From Alphaproteobacteria bacterium (GTDB lineage Bacteria; Pseudomonadota; Alphaproteobacteria; UBA6615), in assembly GCA_039980135.1 (NCBI GenBank), contig JBDXCV010000003.1, forward strand, positions 1 through 64,000: 64,000 nucleotides of DNA. Direction: 5' to 3'. Position numbers and translations under genes: made by a program. The notes under the pieces are model-generated. The model saw only the letters and a program-made list of their open reading frames with translations, was not told the DNA's origin and did not search any database. Below are positions 55,627 through 64,000 of this stretch, piece by piece (the first letter of the stretch is position 1; each line of letters opens with the position of its first letter).

Positions 55627-57345
55627 CTATGCCGTCACCCGCAACCCCCGCCGGTCCCGGAACAACCAGGCCGGTGCGGCGGCGGCCACACCGAACGCGA
55701 TGAATGGGAGCAGCATCTGCAACAGCGCGTAAGCGCCGATGGCGCGTCTGTCCGCACCCGACGCCAGCGATACTGCCTCGGTGGTCAGCGTGTCGAGACG
55801 GCCCGCACCGGCAAACAATGTCGGCAGATACTGGCCGATCGAAACGGTGAACCCCACGGCGGTGGCGACCAGTATCGGCCGCAGCAGCATGGGCAGCTTG
55901 ACCCGGCAGAAGACCCGCAAGGGCGACGCGCCAAGGCACAATGCGGCCCGCGCATAGCGCTCGTCCCAGGCCCGGTAGGGATCGGCCAGGGAAAGGAAGA
56001 CATAGGGCAGCACAAAAACCAGATGGGCCCAGGCCACCGCGACCCAGGCCCCGTCGAGGTCGCTCATCACCAGCAGGATCTGGGTGCCGAACAGGAAGGC
56101 AATCTGGGGCACGAGCAGCGGTACATAGAGCAAGAACAGCGCCTTGTTGGTCGCCCGTTTGCCGAATCGAGCCTCGTTCTCCAGGCAACCCACCGTCAGC
56201 GCCAGCCCGACGAGCGCCGCTGCGACCCCGATGGTCGCGGTATTCACGGTCGCGGTCGCCAGCCGGTCGGCATTGGCTGTCCAGGCGTTGAGCGAGAGTT
56301 GCGACGGCAGCGGATCGGGGAACCGCCAGCGCCCCGCAATCGACCAGAGCGCCATGCTCGCCAGCCCTAAGAACGCCGCCAGAAAACTCGCCGTCAGCGC
56401 CGTGCCCGAAGCAATACGCAACGCGAAATCCTGCCGCCCGCGGCTGCCGGCGCGGACCCAGACACGGCCCAGACACGCCACGACGCGTTCGCCCACCCAC
56501 CAGATAAATATCGCCGCGACGACGAGGCCCAGCTGCACCAGCGCGCCCGCCGACGCCACGAAGCGCAAGGCCAGATCCGGATCGTTGAACCAGCGCACGA
56601 GCTGCACGGCCAGCGGCGGCGGGGTGGAGGGCGCCAGCACCACCGAGACATCCACCACGGATGCCGCATAGGCGAGCACGGCGAACACCGGCAGGCGGAT
56701 CTGCCTGTAGACCAGCGGGAACACCGCTTTCAGCCAGGCCGCGGTGGTCCCGTAACCCAGGGTGCGCGCCAGGGTCCGGACCCGGGCCGCATCCACCTGC
56801 CCGATGGCGGCCAGGGTCATCAGAAACAGGAACGGAATTTCCTTCACGACAAGCCCGGCGATCAGCGCCAGCCCGTCCGGGTCCTGCACAATGATCAAAT
56901 CCGGCGGGCGGTCATAGCCTGTCAGCCAGGGCGACGTCAGGCGGAAGATCCAGCCCGATGGGGCCAGCAGAAACGCCAGCCCGAACGCCACCGTCACATG
57001 GGGCACGGACAAAAGCGGCGACAGCAGCTTCTGGACCCGTGCGAACGACTTTGTGCCGTGCCAGCCGGCGACGAACAGGATCACCACGGTGAACGAGACG
57101 ACCGTCACCGCCATCCCGGTCACGAAGGACAGCCGGATCGATTCCGAAACGCCCGGAGATGCAAACAGCGCCTGCCAGGGCTCGAGGCTGAACGTCGCGC
57201 GGCCCAATGCCGGGAGGTACCCGAAGGCAGGCAGAACCGTTCCAATCAGTCCGGCCAAGACCGGCCCCAGCAGCAACAACAGGGTCGCCGCCGGAACCCA
57301 GCGGAGGGGCGACGCGAAAAATGACACCCGCCCCCGCAAGCTCAA
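55627..57345 (-). CDS. ABC transporter permease, fused two-domain (YnjC-like)
   Basis: This 572-residue protein has two permease domains in tandem, each with about six helices. Binding-protein-dependent transport signatures are seen, such as VKEIPFLFLMTLAAIGQVDA in the first half and SLADPYRAWDERYARAALCLGA in the second. The architecture resembles YnjC and thiamine/Fe3+-type permeases. Its start overlaps the methyltransferase stop by 4 bp. A substrate-binding protein is two genes upstream. No ATPase is visible in the cluster, so it may be supplied from elsewhere. Confidence 0.85.
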   Translation of the reverse strand: MSLRGRVSFFASPLRWVPAATLLLLLGPVLAGLIGTVLPAFGYLPALGRATFSLEPWQALFASPGVSESIRLSFVTGMAVTVVSFTVVILFVAGWHGTKSFARVQKLLSPLLSVPHVTVAFGLAFLLAPSGWIFRLTSPWLTGYDRPPDLIIVQDPDGLALIAGLVVKEIPFLFLMTLAAIGQVDAARVRTLARTLGYGTTAAWLKAVFPLVYRQIRLPVFAVLAYAASVVDVSVVLAPSTPPPLAVQLVRWFNDPDLALRFVASAGALVQLGLVVAAIFIWWVGERVVACLGRVWVRAGSRGRQDFALRIASGTALTASFLAAFLGLASMALWSIAGRWRFPDPLPSQLSLNAWTANADRLATATVNTATIGVAAALVGLALTVGCLENEARFGKRATNKALFLLYVPLLVPQIAFLFGTQILLVMSDLDGAWVAVAWAHLVFVLPYVFLSLADPYRAWDERYARAALCLGASPLRVFCRVKLPMLLRPILVATAVGFTVSIGQYLPTLFAGAGRLDTLTTEAVSLASGADRRAIGAYALLQMLLPFIAFGVAAAAPAWLFRDRRGLRVTA

Positions 57346-58127
57346 CCCATCTCTGCGGACGGCGTCCGCTCGAAAATCAGCATCTGCTGCTCTGCATCCT
57401 GCAGCCAGGGACCGACATCCCGCACCCGCCAGGGCAGGTGACGAACGACATACTCCATATCCTCGAAACTGTAGTGAAACGGATCATGATGGGAGTAGGT
57501 AACCCGTTCGCAATGCGGATCGGAGAATGGGATTTCCGGGTCGGCGGGCGCTTCGAAATATGTCGCCAGGAACTTGCCACCGGGCTGCATGCGCGGTGCA
57601 AGCCGGGACAGGCAACGGCGCACCATATTCAGATTGATATGGGTGAACACGGAGAAGGCCATCGCGTAGTCGAACTGCTGGTCTATCCGTGCGAGATCAA
57701 AGTCCTCAATCTGAACAAGCTGGGACCGCGGCCGGCGTACATCGAGGCCGGCAGGCACCAGTTCGCGCTCCCAGCCCGCATCCAGCAAATGCCGGCTTGT
57801 ATCGACACCCCAATAGTTCCCGGGTTCGAGATACGGGATGAGATGCAATCCGCCACGCAGCGTGCCGCAACCGATATCGAGGAGGTGGTGATCCGGCAAC
57901 AGCCCGTGGCTCCGCAAACATTCAAGCTGCGCAGCGCCGACATGCTCCCATCCGCCACCGACAATCCGGCGATGATCGCCGGCTAGGATCGCGGCTTGGA
58001 CAAACGCCTCGGTGCCATAGACGTTATCGACGCCCAGCGCGGCGCGCAGTGAATCCCGTTCATCGATCAAACGCCGGATCGGCGGCAGTTTCCTGACCAA
58101 AGTCTTGAAGATGAAATTCCCTGGCAC
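57342..58127 (-). CDS. SAM-dependent methyltransferase
   Basis: This 261-residue class I methyltransferase has motif I HHLLDIGCGTLRGGLHLI at about 98-115. A GVDTSRHLLDAG acidic loop, DYAMAFSVFTHIN as motif IV-like and PGGKFLATYF after it complete the core. An N-terminal basic helical region precedes the fold. Family methyltransferases of this length act on small molecules or sugars; the target is unknown. It lies between the binding protein and permease genes, an odd position for a transport operon. Confidence 0.85.
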   Translation of the reverse strand: MPGNFIFKTLVRKLPPIRRLIDERDSLRAALGVDNVYGTEAFVQAAILAGDHRRIVGGGWEHVGAAQLECLRSHGLLPDHHLLDIGCGTLRGGLHLIPYLEPGNYWGVDTSRHLLDAGWERELVPAGLDVRRPRSQLVQIEDFDLARIDQQFDYAMAFSVFTHINLNMVRRCLSRLAPRMQPGGKFLATYFEAPADPEIPFSDPHCERVTYSHHDPFHYSFEDMEYVVRHLPWRVRDVGPWLQDAEQQMLIFERTPSAEMG

Positions 58128-58197
58128 GTTGCCGGCTCCGAAGATGACCGCCTGAGCGTCGTCAACAATCTAGCGTTCAAATTCCATTGGTGTGCAA

Positions 58198-59388
58198 CTA
58201 TCGGCCACTCGCATAGCGTTTGGCCCACTCGGCCTCGAGCGCCGCGACCCAGGAAGGGTGCGGCTCCAGCTGGGTGATGCCGAGCTCTCCCGGCGACAGG
58301 GTGGCGACACCCAGCTTAAGTTCCTGGAACGTCACCCTGGAATCCTCGGGCAGGCGCCCAACATCGAGCACCGTGAAGCTGCCCCAGACTTCCGGATTCT
58401 GTTTGTGGGCCTGGGCTTCCGGCGACATCAGGAAGTTCGCCAGCACCATCGCGCCTTCCTTTGCATTCGCGTTGAAGGGGATGGCGACGAAGTTGGTATT
58501 GCCGATGGTGCCGTTGTCGAGCACGAAGGTGCGGATCGTGTCGGGCAACTTGCCCTGGGCGATCAGGCCCGACGCCTCGGCGGGTTCGAACGACAGGGCA
58601 ATCGACACCTCACCATCATCGAGGAGGCGCAGGAGCGCCGGACCGTTCTGCGGATACACCTCGCCGCGCCGCCACATCAGCGGATGCAGCGCATCGAGAT
58701 AGGCCCACAGCGGCGCGGTGTGTTCCTGAAAATCCGCCGCCGACGCCTGGAGCACCGCCGGACTGACGACGAGTTCGATCAACGCCTGCTTGAGGAACGT
58801 GGTGCCGAGGAAATTCGGCGGCTGGGGATAGGTAAACCGGCCGGGGTTGGCTTTGGCCCATTCCAGAAGCCCCTGAACCGATCCCGGCGGGGTCTCCACA
58901 CGTTCGGTGTCATGCATGAAGACGAACTGGGCCATGCCCCAGGGGGCTTCCAGATGATCGACAGGCACGGTGAAATCCACCGTCGTGGTCTTCTTGTTCT
59001 CCGTATCCACATAGCGGTAATTCGGCGCGTCGGCCGTCCACGGGCCGAACAGCAGATTGTTCCGCTTCATCGCCGCAAAATTCTCGCCGTTGATCCAGAT
59101 AAGATCGACCGACCCGCCGTCACTGCGGCCTGCCGCCTTCTCCGCCACAACACGGGCCACCGCATCTGCCGTATCCGCCAACTTTACATGCTGCACGGTC
59201 ACCCCGTAGCGCGCCTGCACCTGGTCGCCCGCCCAGGCGATGTAGGCATTGATGCGCTCATCGCCGCCCCAGGCGTTCCAGAACACAAGCTGCCCGCGCG
59301 CCTTGTCGACGACATTGTCCCAGCTCTGGGCCATCGCCCCCGTGGATATCGATAGGAGCACCGCAAGCGCGGCAATCAGGGTTCGCAT
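58198..59388 (-). CDS. ABC transporter substrate-binding protein (YnjB-like)
   Basis: This 396-residue periplasmic protein has a signal peptide (about 1-20, cleavage at AMAQS). The two-lobe fold shows YnjB-like motifs: GQLVFWNAWGGDERIN, GSVDLIWINGENFAAMKRNN and LLFGPWTADAPNYRYVD. The ligand is not known; thiamine-like or other small molecules are possible. With the YnjC-like permease 2 genes away, this forms an importer lacking the YnjD-type ATPase in this cluster. Confidence 0.88.
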   Translation of the reverse strand: MRTLIAALAVLLSISTGAMAQSWDNVVDKARGQLVFWNAWGGDERINAYIAWAGDQVQARYGVTVQHVKLADTADAVARVVAEKAAGRSDGGSVDLIWINGENFAAMKRNNLLFGPWTADAPNYRYVDTENKKTTTVDFTVPVDHLEAPWGMAQFVFMHDTERVETPPGSVQGLLEWAKANPGRFTYPQPPNFLGTTFLKQALIELVVSPAVLQASAADFQEHTAPLWAYLDALHPLMWRRGEVYPQNGPALLRLLDDGEVSIALSFEPAEASGLIAQGKLPDTIRTFVLDNGTIGNTNFVAIPFNANAKEGAMVLANFLMSPEAQAHKQNPEVWGSFTVLDVGRLPEDSRVTFQELKLGVATLSPGELGITQLEPHPSWVAALEAEWAKRYASGR

Positions 59389-59409
59389 TTCCGTTCCTCT
59401 TTCGGTTGT

Positions 59410-60492
59410 TCAGCTGGTAGCGGCGGCGGGTGCCGGGCTCAGAATCGACAGGTCCCAATCGGCGCGGACGCGGGTAATGGTTTCCGGGTCGAGATAGTCG
59501 GCCACCCGGCCGGCAACATGGGCGACGAGCGCCTCGGCGCTCAGCTCCGCGGACCAGTTTTCGGTCGATGTCTTGCTCGCGGCGCCCATCTCTGCGGCCT
59601 GCCGGGATTCGACCCGCCACTTGGCGCACCATGTCACGGACCAGAGCCACATCATGCGCCGTAGCGGCTGCAGCCAGGGTTCGGTCGCGGCGGCCAGGTC
59701 TTCGGGCACGGCGTCGAGCCAGGCCGCATGAAAAGCACCCACCTGATCGCGGTCCAGCACCGCATGACTGTCCACGTCCCAGGTGGTCGATGTGTAGAGG
59801 GTCGCGTGCGCGAGGTCGAAGGCCGCAGCTCCGTAGCGCGCCTTTTCCAGATCCACCAGCATTGCGCGACCATCCGGCGTCATCAGGTAATTTCCCGGAT
59901 GGGCATCGAACGCAATGAGAGTCCGGGGTGGCCGCGCGTCACGGGCCAGGGTCGCGCCCGCCGCCTGAAGCTCCTCGCGAATCTGGGATTCGGCGTCGGG
60001 GTGCAGATCCGCCGTCGCGATATAGGCCGCCTGGGTCATGATCTCCATGAAGGTGTCGGCCATCGGGTCGACCGGGTCCTTAAGTGGCGCGCGTTGCTCG
60101 GGCAGTGGCAACGGCAGCGCGTGGATCGCCGCCAGGCATTCCGCCATCGCCGCCAGATCACCCGGCAGGGACAGCGGACGGCCGTTAACCAGATCGACGA
60201 TCAACGCACCCATTGTCAGCTTGTCATCCGGCGATAGTTTGTCGTGCAGATGGGGTGCGTGCCCGCTGGCCGACGCGCGCACAAAACACGCGGCCTGATA
60301 GTCGAGATTTTCCGCCGCCGCGAGGCCCAGCTGGCTCTGCTTGGGCACCCGCGCAAGCATTCCCGAATCACCGATACATACATGGTCATGGGCGAGGCCC
60401 GTATCGGGCAACGGATGCAAGTCCGCGACCGGCGCGCCGAGACGCGCGGCCAGCGCGGCGCAGACAGCGCCCACCCGCGTGTCCGCACTCAT
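59410..60492 (-). CDS. Aminoglycoside-phosphotransferase-family kinase-like protein
   Basis: This 360-residue APH/choline-kinase-fold protein has the phosphotransfer loop LIAFDAHPGNYLM, where the usual H-G-D reads A-F-D; the Asp and Asn remain. The metal-binding LVDLEKARYG follows. AADLHPDAES and GHAPHLHDKL lie upstream. Loss of the His suggests altered catalysis. The natural substrate may be a small alcohol or sugar, not an antibiotic. ATG 60492 overlaps the radical SAM stop, so the two are coupled. Confidence 0.8.
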   Translation of the reverse strand: MSADTRVGAVCAALAARLGAPVADLHPLPDTGLAHDHVCIGDSGMLARVPKQSQLGLAAAENLDYQAACFVRASASGHAPHLHDKLSPDDKLTMGALIVDLVNGRPLSLPGDLAAMAECLAAIHALPLPLPEQRAPLKDPVDPMADTFMEIMTQAAYIATADLHPDAESQIREELQAAGATLARDARPPRTLIAFDAHPGNYLMTPDGRAMLVDLEKARYGAAAFDLAHATLYTSTTWDVDSHAVLDRDQVGAFHAAWLDAVPEDLAAATEPWLQPLRRMMWLWSVTWCAKWRVESRQAAEMGAASKTSTENWSAELSAEALVAHVAGRVADYLDPETITRVRADWDLSILSPAPAAATS

Positions 60493-61529
60493 GCGGCCGT
60501 ACGTCCGTGCAGGCGTTCCTGCCGCAGACCCTCGATGATCGGCCCCAGCACCTGTTCGTGGAACCGGTCGCAGCCGATGCAAAGGTTGCGGTAGGTCTCA
60601 CCCGACGGGGTTTTGGTTTCGCTGTTCCGCCGGAAGGTCTCCTCGTCCCAACCGAACGCCGCGCCCATCCGTTCGGGCGCGCCGTCGTTCAGCGCCTCGA
60701 ACGCCGGATGCCCGGCCAGGCTGTCGAGGATGTCGGAGAGCTTCTCCTCGGTCAGGTTGCCCAGCGGTGCCTTGGTCTTCAGACAGCAGGGATAGACATT
60801 GCCATTGGGCTCGATCGAAACCTCCGAGCCCAGCTTGCCGTGGTTCATGAAATTGAGCCCGCCCGACCAGCGGTTGCAGAAATTGTCGTCGAGGGTCGCG
60901 CTGGAAAGCTCATTGTCCCAGGCCCGCCCGCGCGGCCAGATCGGGCCTATCCATTCTTCCGGGTTGGCCCCCATGAAAGAAAAGACCGGTGTCTCGGTGC
61001 CCCTGGCGTCAGTACCGTCATGGCGGCGCCCGGTCGGCGCCAGTCCCGCGGCCTCGAACATATCGGTCAGCTGTTCGATCAGGGGCAGGCGTTTCTCGCC
61101 CTCATGGCCGACGTGGAAATCGTCCATGCCGGTGATCGAGATTTGCCAGAGGCCGCGTGCCAGGAGTTCGTCGAGAATCTTTTCGGTCACCAGGTCGCCG
61201 GTCGTCTGGACCACGATCCGCACCCCGCCTGCATCGGCGTATTTCGCGCGCAGCATATCCATCACCGGATACAGCACCGGCTCGCGGATCGGATCGAGCA
61301 GCACCTCACCGCCGGACAGGATCACCCGCCCGGGCTTCTCCGGACCGCCGTCACTTTCGCGATAGGTCATGCGGTCGGGCAAATTGGCCACGACCTTCGC
61401 ATGGCTCGTCACCGCCTCATTGACCACCGCGTCGCGTTCGTCGCGCACATATGGCCGGAAACGCGTGTCGTAGCAATGCGCGCAGCGCCGGTGGCATAGC
61501 CACGAAATGACGTAGTAGATCGATTCCAT
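60489..61529 (-). CDS. Radical SAM protein with SPASM-like C-terminus
   Basis: This 346-residue protein has the iron-sulfur motif C12-x3-C16-x2-C19 (CHRRCAHCYD). GRVILSGGEVLLDP then fits the SAM-binding GGE. A C-terminal Cys-rich part (NFCNRWSGG, NVYPCCLKTK, NLCIGCDRFHEQ) would bind an auxiliary cluster as in SPASM proteins. Substrate unknown. It is translationally coupled to the kinase-like gene. Together with the methyltransferase and the YnjB/C-like importer, these form one minus-strand cluster that may act on an imported compound. Confidence 0.88.
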   Translation of the reverse strand: MESIYYVISWLCHRRCAHCYDTRFRPYVRDERDAVVNEAVTSHAKVVANLPDRMTYRESDGGPEKPGRVILSGGEVLLDPIREPVLYPVMDMLRAKYADAGGVRIVVQTTGDLVTEKILDELLARGLWQISITGMDDFHVGHEGEKRLPLIEQLTDMFEAAGLAPTGRRHDGTDARGTETPVFSFMGANPEEWIGPIWPRGRAWDNELSSATLDDNFCNRWSGGLNFMNHGKLGSEVSIEPNGNVYPCCLKTKAPLGNLTEEKLSDILDSLAGHPAFEALNDGAPERMGAAFGWDEETFRRNSETKTPSGETYRNLCIGCDRFHEQVLGPIIEGLRQERLHGRTAA

Positions 61530-61620
61530 ATTTCCCCGCTTGGCGACGCGATTGTAGCGGTCACCATGTCGGAAGGAACAGGTTCCGTGTCACGTCACGG
61601 TTTGTTGACAGGTGCTCTAT

Positions 61621-62229
61621 TCATGAACGCCGGCGTTTACGCAATGCGGCCCAGGCTGCACCGTCATCGACATCATCGAGTTTGCCCAGCATCGTCACAC
61701 GGGCGCGCTGCGGCAAACCAGCAAGCGTATCCGCCAACGCATGCTCGGTGCTCCAGCGCACGCCGCGGAACAATCCCTTTGGCACGTTCGGACGCCGCCG
61801 CGAACCGACCAGCCAGTAGCCGCCATCGACGGCGGGACCAAACACGAAATCATGGCTGCCGAGTGCGGCGAACCCGTCGGCGATGTGGCCCGCCGTAATG
61901 TCGGGAATATCCGTCCCCACGATGATCACCGGGCCCGGCGGGAGTTCCCGCATCGGCCGGGCCATGCGCGCGCCCAGATCTCCGCTGCCCTGGGGGATAA
62001 GCCGCACGCCCGGAACGGCCGGCCACTGCTCGGGCCGCGTCGCGGCCGTATCGGGTGTCACGGCCAGCCAGGTGCGCCAGCGGGGATCGCCGCCGAGCCG
62101 GCGCGTCACGTCATGCAGGGTCTGTCGATAAAAGGCGAGCGCGGGGCCGTCCCCGATATCGGCGGCGAGGCGCCGTTTGACTGCGCCGCGCCGGGGGGCG
62201 CGGGCGAATATGACGAGATGGGGCTTCAT
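61621..62229 (-). CDS. TIGR04282-type glycosyltransferase (DUF2064)
   Basis: This 202-residue GT-A-fold protein has FARAPRRGAVKRRLAADIG near the N-terminus, GSGDLGARM, then VIIVGTDIPDITAGHIADGFAAL and FVFGPAVDGGYWLVG. This family is associated with arsenosugar biosynthesis in some bacteria; here no arsM or arsS is seen, so the role is open. Its start overlaps the upstream TIGR04283-type gene by 4 bp. Confidence 0.85.
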   Translation of the reverse strand: MKPHLVIFARAPRRGAVKRRLAADIGDGPALAFYRQTLHDVTRRLGGDPRWRTWLAVTPDTAATRPEQWPAVPGVRLIPQGSGDLGARMARPMRELPPGPVIIVGTDIPDITAGHIADGFAALGSHDFVFGPAVDGGYWLVGSRRRPNVPKGLFRGVRWSTEHALADTLAGLPQRARVTMLGKLDDVDDGAAWAALRKRRRS

Positions 62230-62906
62230 CGGTAGATCCTTGCAATCATCCGTGCCGGTACACCCATGAGATACAGAAACAGGCAGATTAAATTTCGCGA
62301 CGGGCGCCGCCAGTAACCGCCATAGCGATACCGCACGGCAGACGTCATAGCGACGGTTTCAAGCCCCACCAATCTGCTTCGGCCCAGCCGCCGCGCGAGG
62401 TACACATCCTCCATCAGGGGCTGGTCCGGGTAGCCCCCGAACGCCGTGTATAGATCGCGTGCGATCGCCAGTCCCTGGTCCCCGTAGGGCAGACCCAGCA
62501 CCCGGCAGCGCCACGCCGCCATGCGCTCGACCCGGCGCGCACCGGGCGCATCGTCATTCAGCACAAGCCGGAAATACGCAGCTCGGTCACGATGGTTGGC
62601 CATGAAACCCGCCAGTTCATCTGCCCAGCCCGCGTCGAGAACCGTGTCGGCATGAACGAACAACAGCCAGTCACCCCGCACGGCCTCGACCCCTGCCGCC
62701 AGTTGTGTGCCCCGACCCTTCGCAGCGGCCATGACCCGCGCGCCAAGTCCTTCAGCGACCGCGACCGTGTCATCGTCGGAACCCCCGTCCACGACAACGA
62801 CATCAAGATCGAAGACGTCCTGTGTGAGCGCCTCAAGCGTGCGCGCGAGCCCGGCCCCGGCGTTCAGGGTCGGGATGACGACACCGAGCGTCGGTCTACC
62901 CGGCAT
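62226..62906 (-). CDS. TIGR04283-type glycosyltransferase (family 2)
   Basis: This 226-residue GT-A enzyme has LGVVIPTLNAGAGLARTLEAL, VVVVDGGSDDDTVAVAEGLG, LFVHADTVLD (D-x-D-like metal site) and YGDQGLAIARDLYTAFGGYPD. The C-terminus is hydrophobic (NLICLFLYLMGVP). ATG 62906 overlaps the MFS stop by 11 bp. With TIGR04282 it forms a common pair that often sits with transporter genes. Confidence 0.87.
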   Translation of the reverse strand: MPGRPTLGVVIPTLNAGAGLARTLEALTQDVFDLDVVVVDGGSDDDTVAVAEGLGARVMAAAKGRGTQLAAGVEAVRGDWLLFVHADTVLDAGWADELAGFMANHRDRAAYFRLVLNDDAPGARRVERMAAWRCRVLGLPYGDQGLAIARDLYTAFGGYPDQPLMEDVYLARRLGRSRLVGLETVAMTSAVRYRYGGYWRRPSRNLICLFLYLMGVPARMIARIYR

Positions 62907-64000
62907 GGGCCTCTCGTCGCTGCATGAATCGCAACATCCCGAGGACGAATATGGCGAGGAATACCATCGCGCTGCCGAAGAACATGGCGGACGCCGGGTT
63001 GCCGGTTTGATCGACGATCCAGCCTGCAAGAGCCGGACCGACGAACAGGCCCGCATGGTTCCAGGTGTGATAGAGGCCCGTCCCGGTGTTGCGATGTTCG
63101 GCCCGCACCGTCTCGACGGTCAGCGCCATCACATTGCCCGTCGGGATGCCGATGAAGATCGCGGCAAGAACGAACAGGAACAGCGGTGCTTCGACAAAGG
63201 GTATCAGGAGGATCACCACCGCGCTCATGGCAAAACACGTCACCATAACCAGGTTCGGGCGGGCGATTCTTTCCGACAGCCAGCCCCCCAGCGGGATCGA
63301 GAACATGTAAACGAAAGTGGCGTTGGCGATCAGCAAGCCGGCTGCCGTGACATCGAGGCCGCGCATCACCAGCATGGCCGGCCCGAAGGACAGCACCATC
63401 AGATAGCCGGCGTTGTAGAAGACCCAGATGATCCCGGCGAGGGAGACCTTCGCCGCCTCCACCTTCGTGATGGCGAGACGTTGCATCGGTGCCGGGGCAA
63501 TTCGCGCGCCCGGTCGATACAGCATGGCGACCAACAGCATGCCGACAAAGGAACCGATACCCGCCGTCAGGAACACCGCCTGCCAGCCCCAGGCCTCGGC
63601 CATGGCGCCTTGTGTGTAAAGGCCGGCAGCAATGCCGACGGGCCAGCTGTTCATCAGAATCGCCATGGCGGTGACGACTTCCTTGCCCTCGAACAGATCA
63701 CCCACGATCTTGACCATCAGAACGGTGATCACCACGCCGCCCGTGCCGGCGATGATCCGACCGACACTGATGACGGCAAAGTCATCGCCGAGCCACATCA
63801 CGAAGCCGCCCAATCCCATCAACCCGAGGCCGAACAGACAACCCCGGCGTTCGCCGATGCGCTGACCCAGAAAACCTGCCGGGAGCGCCGTGACAACGCC
63901 GAGCAGGCTGAAGAACCCGATCAACGTGCCGATCCTGGTGAAGTCGATGCCCAGGTCCGCGACCAGCAGCGGTGAGACCGACGCCACGGACACGAAGTGA
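62896..64000 (-). CDS. MFS transporter, N-terminus cut by right edge
   Basis: The frame is open to the window end with at least 368 codons. GTG 63991-63993 (VSVASVSPLLVADLGI) is a possible start, but the upstream bases encode HF in frame, and MFS proteins usually begin somewhat earlier. About 12 helices are present, with LGQRIGERRGCLFGLGLMG as the loop 2-3 motif. The family is CynX/NarK-like in appearance. It ends inside the glycosyltransferase start. Substrate unknown. Confidence 0.85.
   Translation of the reverse strand, partial: HFVSVASVSPLLVADLGIDFTRIGTLIGFFSLLGVVTALPAGFLGQRIGERRGCLFGLGLMGLGGFVMWLGDDFAVISVGRIIAGTGGVVITVLMVKIVGDLFEGKEVVTAMAILMNSWPVGIAAGLYTQGAMAEAWGWQAVFLTAGIGSFVGMLLVAMLYRPGARIAPAPMQRLAITKVEAAKVSLAGIIWVFYNAGYLMVLSFGPAMLVMRGLDVTAAGLLIANATFVYMFSIPLGGWLSERIARPNLVMVTCFAMSAVVILLIPFVEAPLFLFVLAAIFIGIPTGNVMALTVETVRAEHRNTGTGLYHTWNHAGLFVGPALAGWIVDQTGNPASAMFFGSAMVFLAIFVLGMLRFMQRREAHAG

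Noticed and set aside
60489-61529. Radical SAM protein as ArsS of an arsenosugar pathway
   Set aside because: Its Cys motif (CHRRCAHCY) and SPASM-like C-terminus do not fit ArsS, and no arsM is present, even though TIGR04282/TIGR04283-type genes are next door.

Overview
This window reads as a GC-rich alphaproteobacterial chromosome segment, probably from a deep-branching Rhodospirillales-like or marine lineage. The evidence is the gene order rnd-like/kpsF/lptC/lptA/lptB/rpoN/hpf/ptsN, the hsp20/DUF1150 pair, IS6-type elements, and palindromic intergenic repeats of a type common in that class. Genus and species cannot be fixed from the sequence alone.

Layout. 1-2116: N-terminal part of a giant RTX/VCBS-repeat secreted protein, running off the left edge. 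2458-7244: an accessory block with three same-strand IS6-like elements (two with nonsense-mutated transposases, one intact) bracketing a TIGR03032-type gene and a secreted hydrolase-like gene. 7375-21079: mostly housekeeping, with tRNA-Ser(GGA), lepA, rpmI-rplT-pheS-pheT, infC and thrS, interrupted by an SDR, an IPNS-type dioxygenase, an esterase and an alternative oxidase. 21146-29831: two glycosyltransferases, several hydrolases, a GST, a TPR protein, a PEP-hydrolase-family protein and uppP. 29849-38589: LPS transport, sigma-54 and PTS-Ntr cluster, then small heat shock genes. 38770-42670: metabolic singletons (PhyH, SMP-30, NIPSNAP, Nudix).

42671-45647 is a visibly AT-richer accessory island between a Nudix gene and a metallo-beta-lactamase-fold gene. 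It holds an Abi/UG-type reverse transcriptase, a membrane-anchored nucleotidyltransferase and a 42-residue charged protein not reported as an ORF above 60 residues. It also carries broken copies of the 3' ends of both flanking genes, which marks the junction as an integration hotspot. This is the best candidate for an undescribed, possibly anti-phage, system.

45648-64000: CoA-transferase, MFS exporters, a two-gene outer-membrane/secretion-like unit, a DsbA/FrnE-family gene, a YnjB/YnjC-like ABC importer without a visible ATPase, a radical SAM protein, two glycosyltransferases of the TIGR04282/TIGR04283 pair, and an MFS protein cut by the right edge. The DsbA/FrnE gene (54256-54879) has an in-frame UGA exactly at the first Cys of the CPWC motif, followed by a SECIS-like hairpin, so it is very probably a selenoprotein. 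Its machinery (selA, selB, selC, selD) is not in the window.
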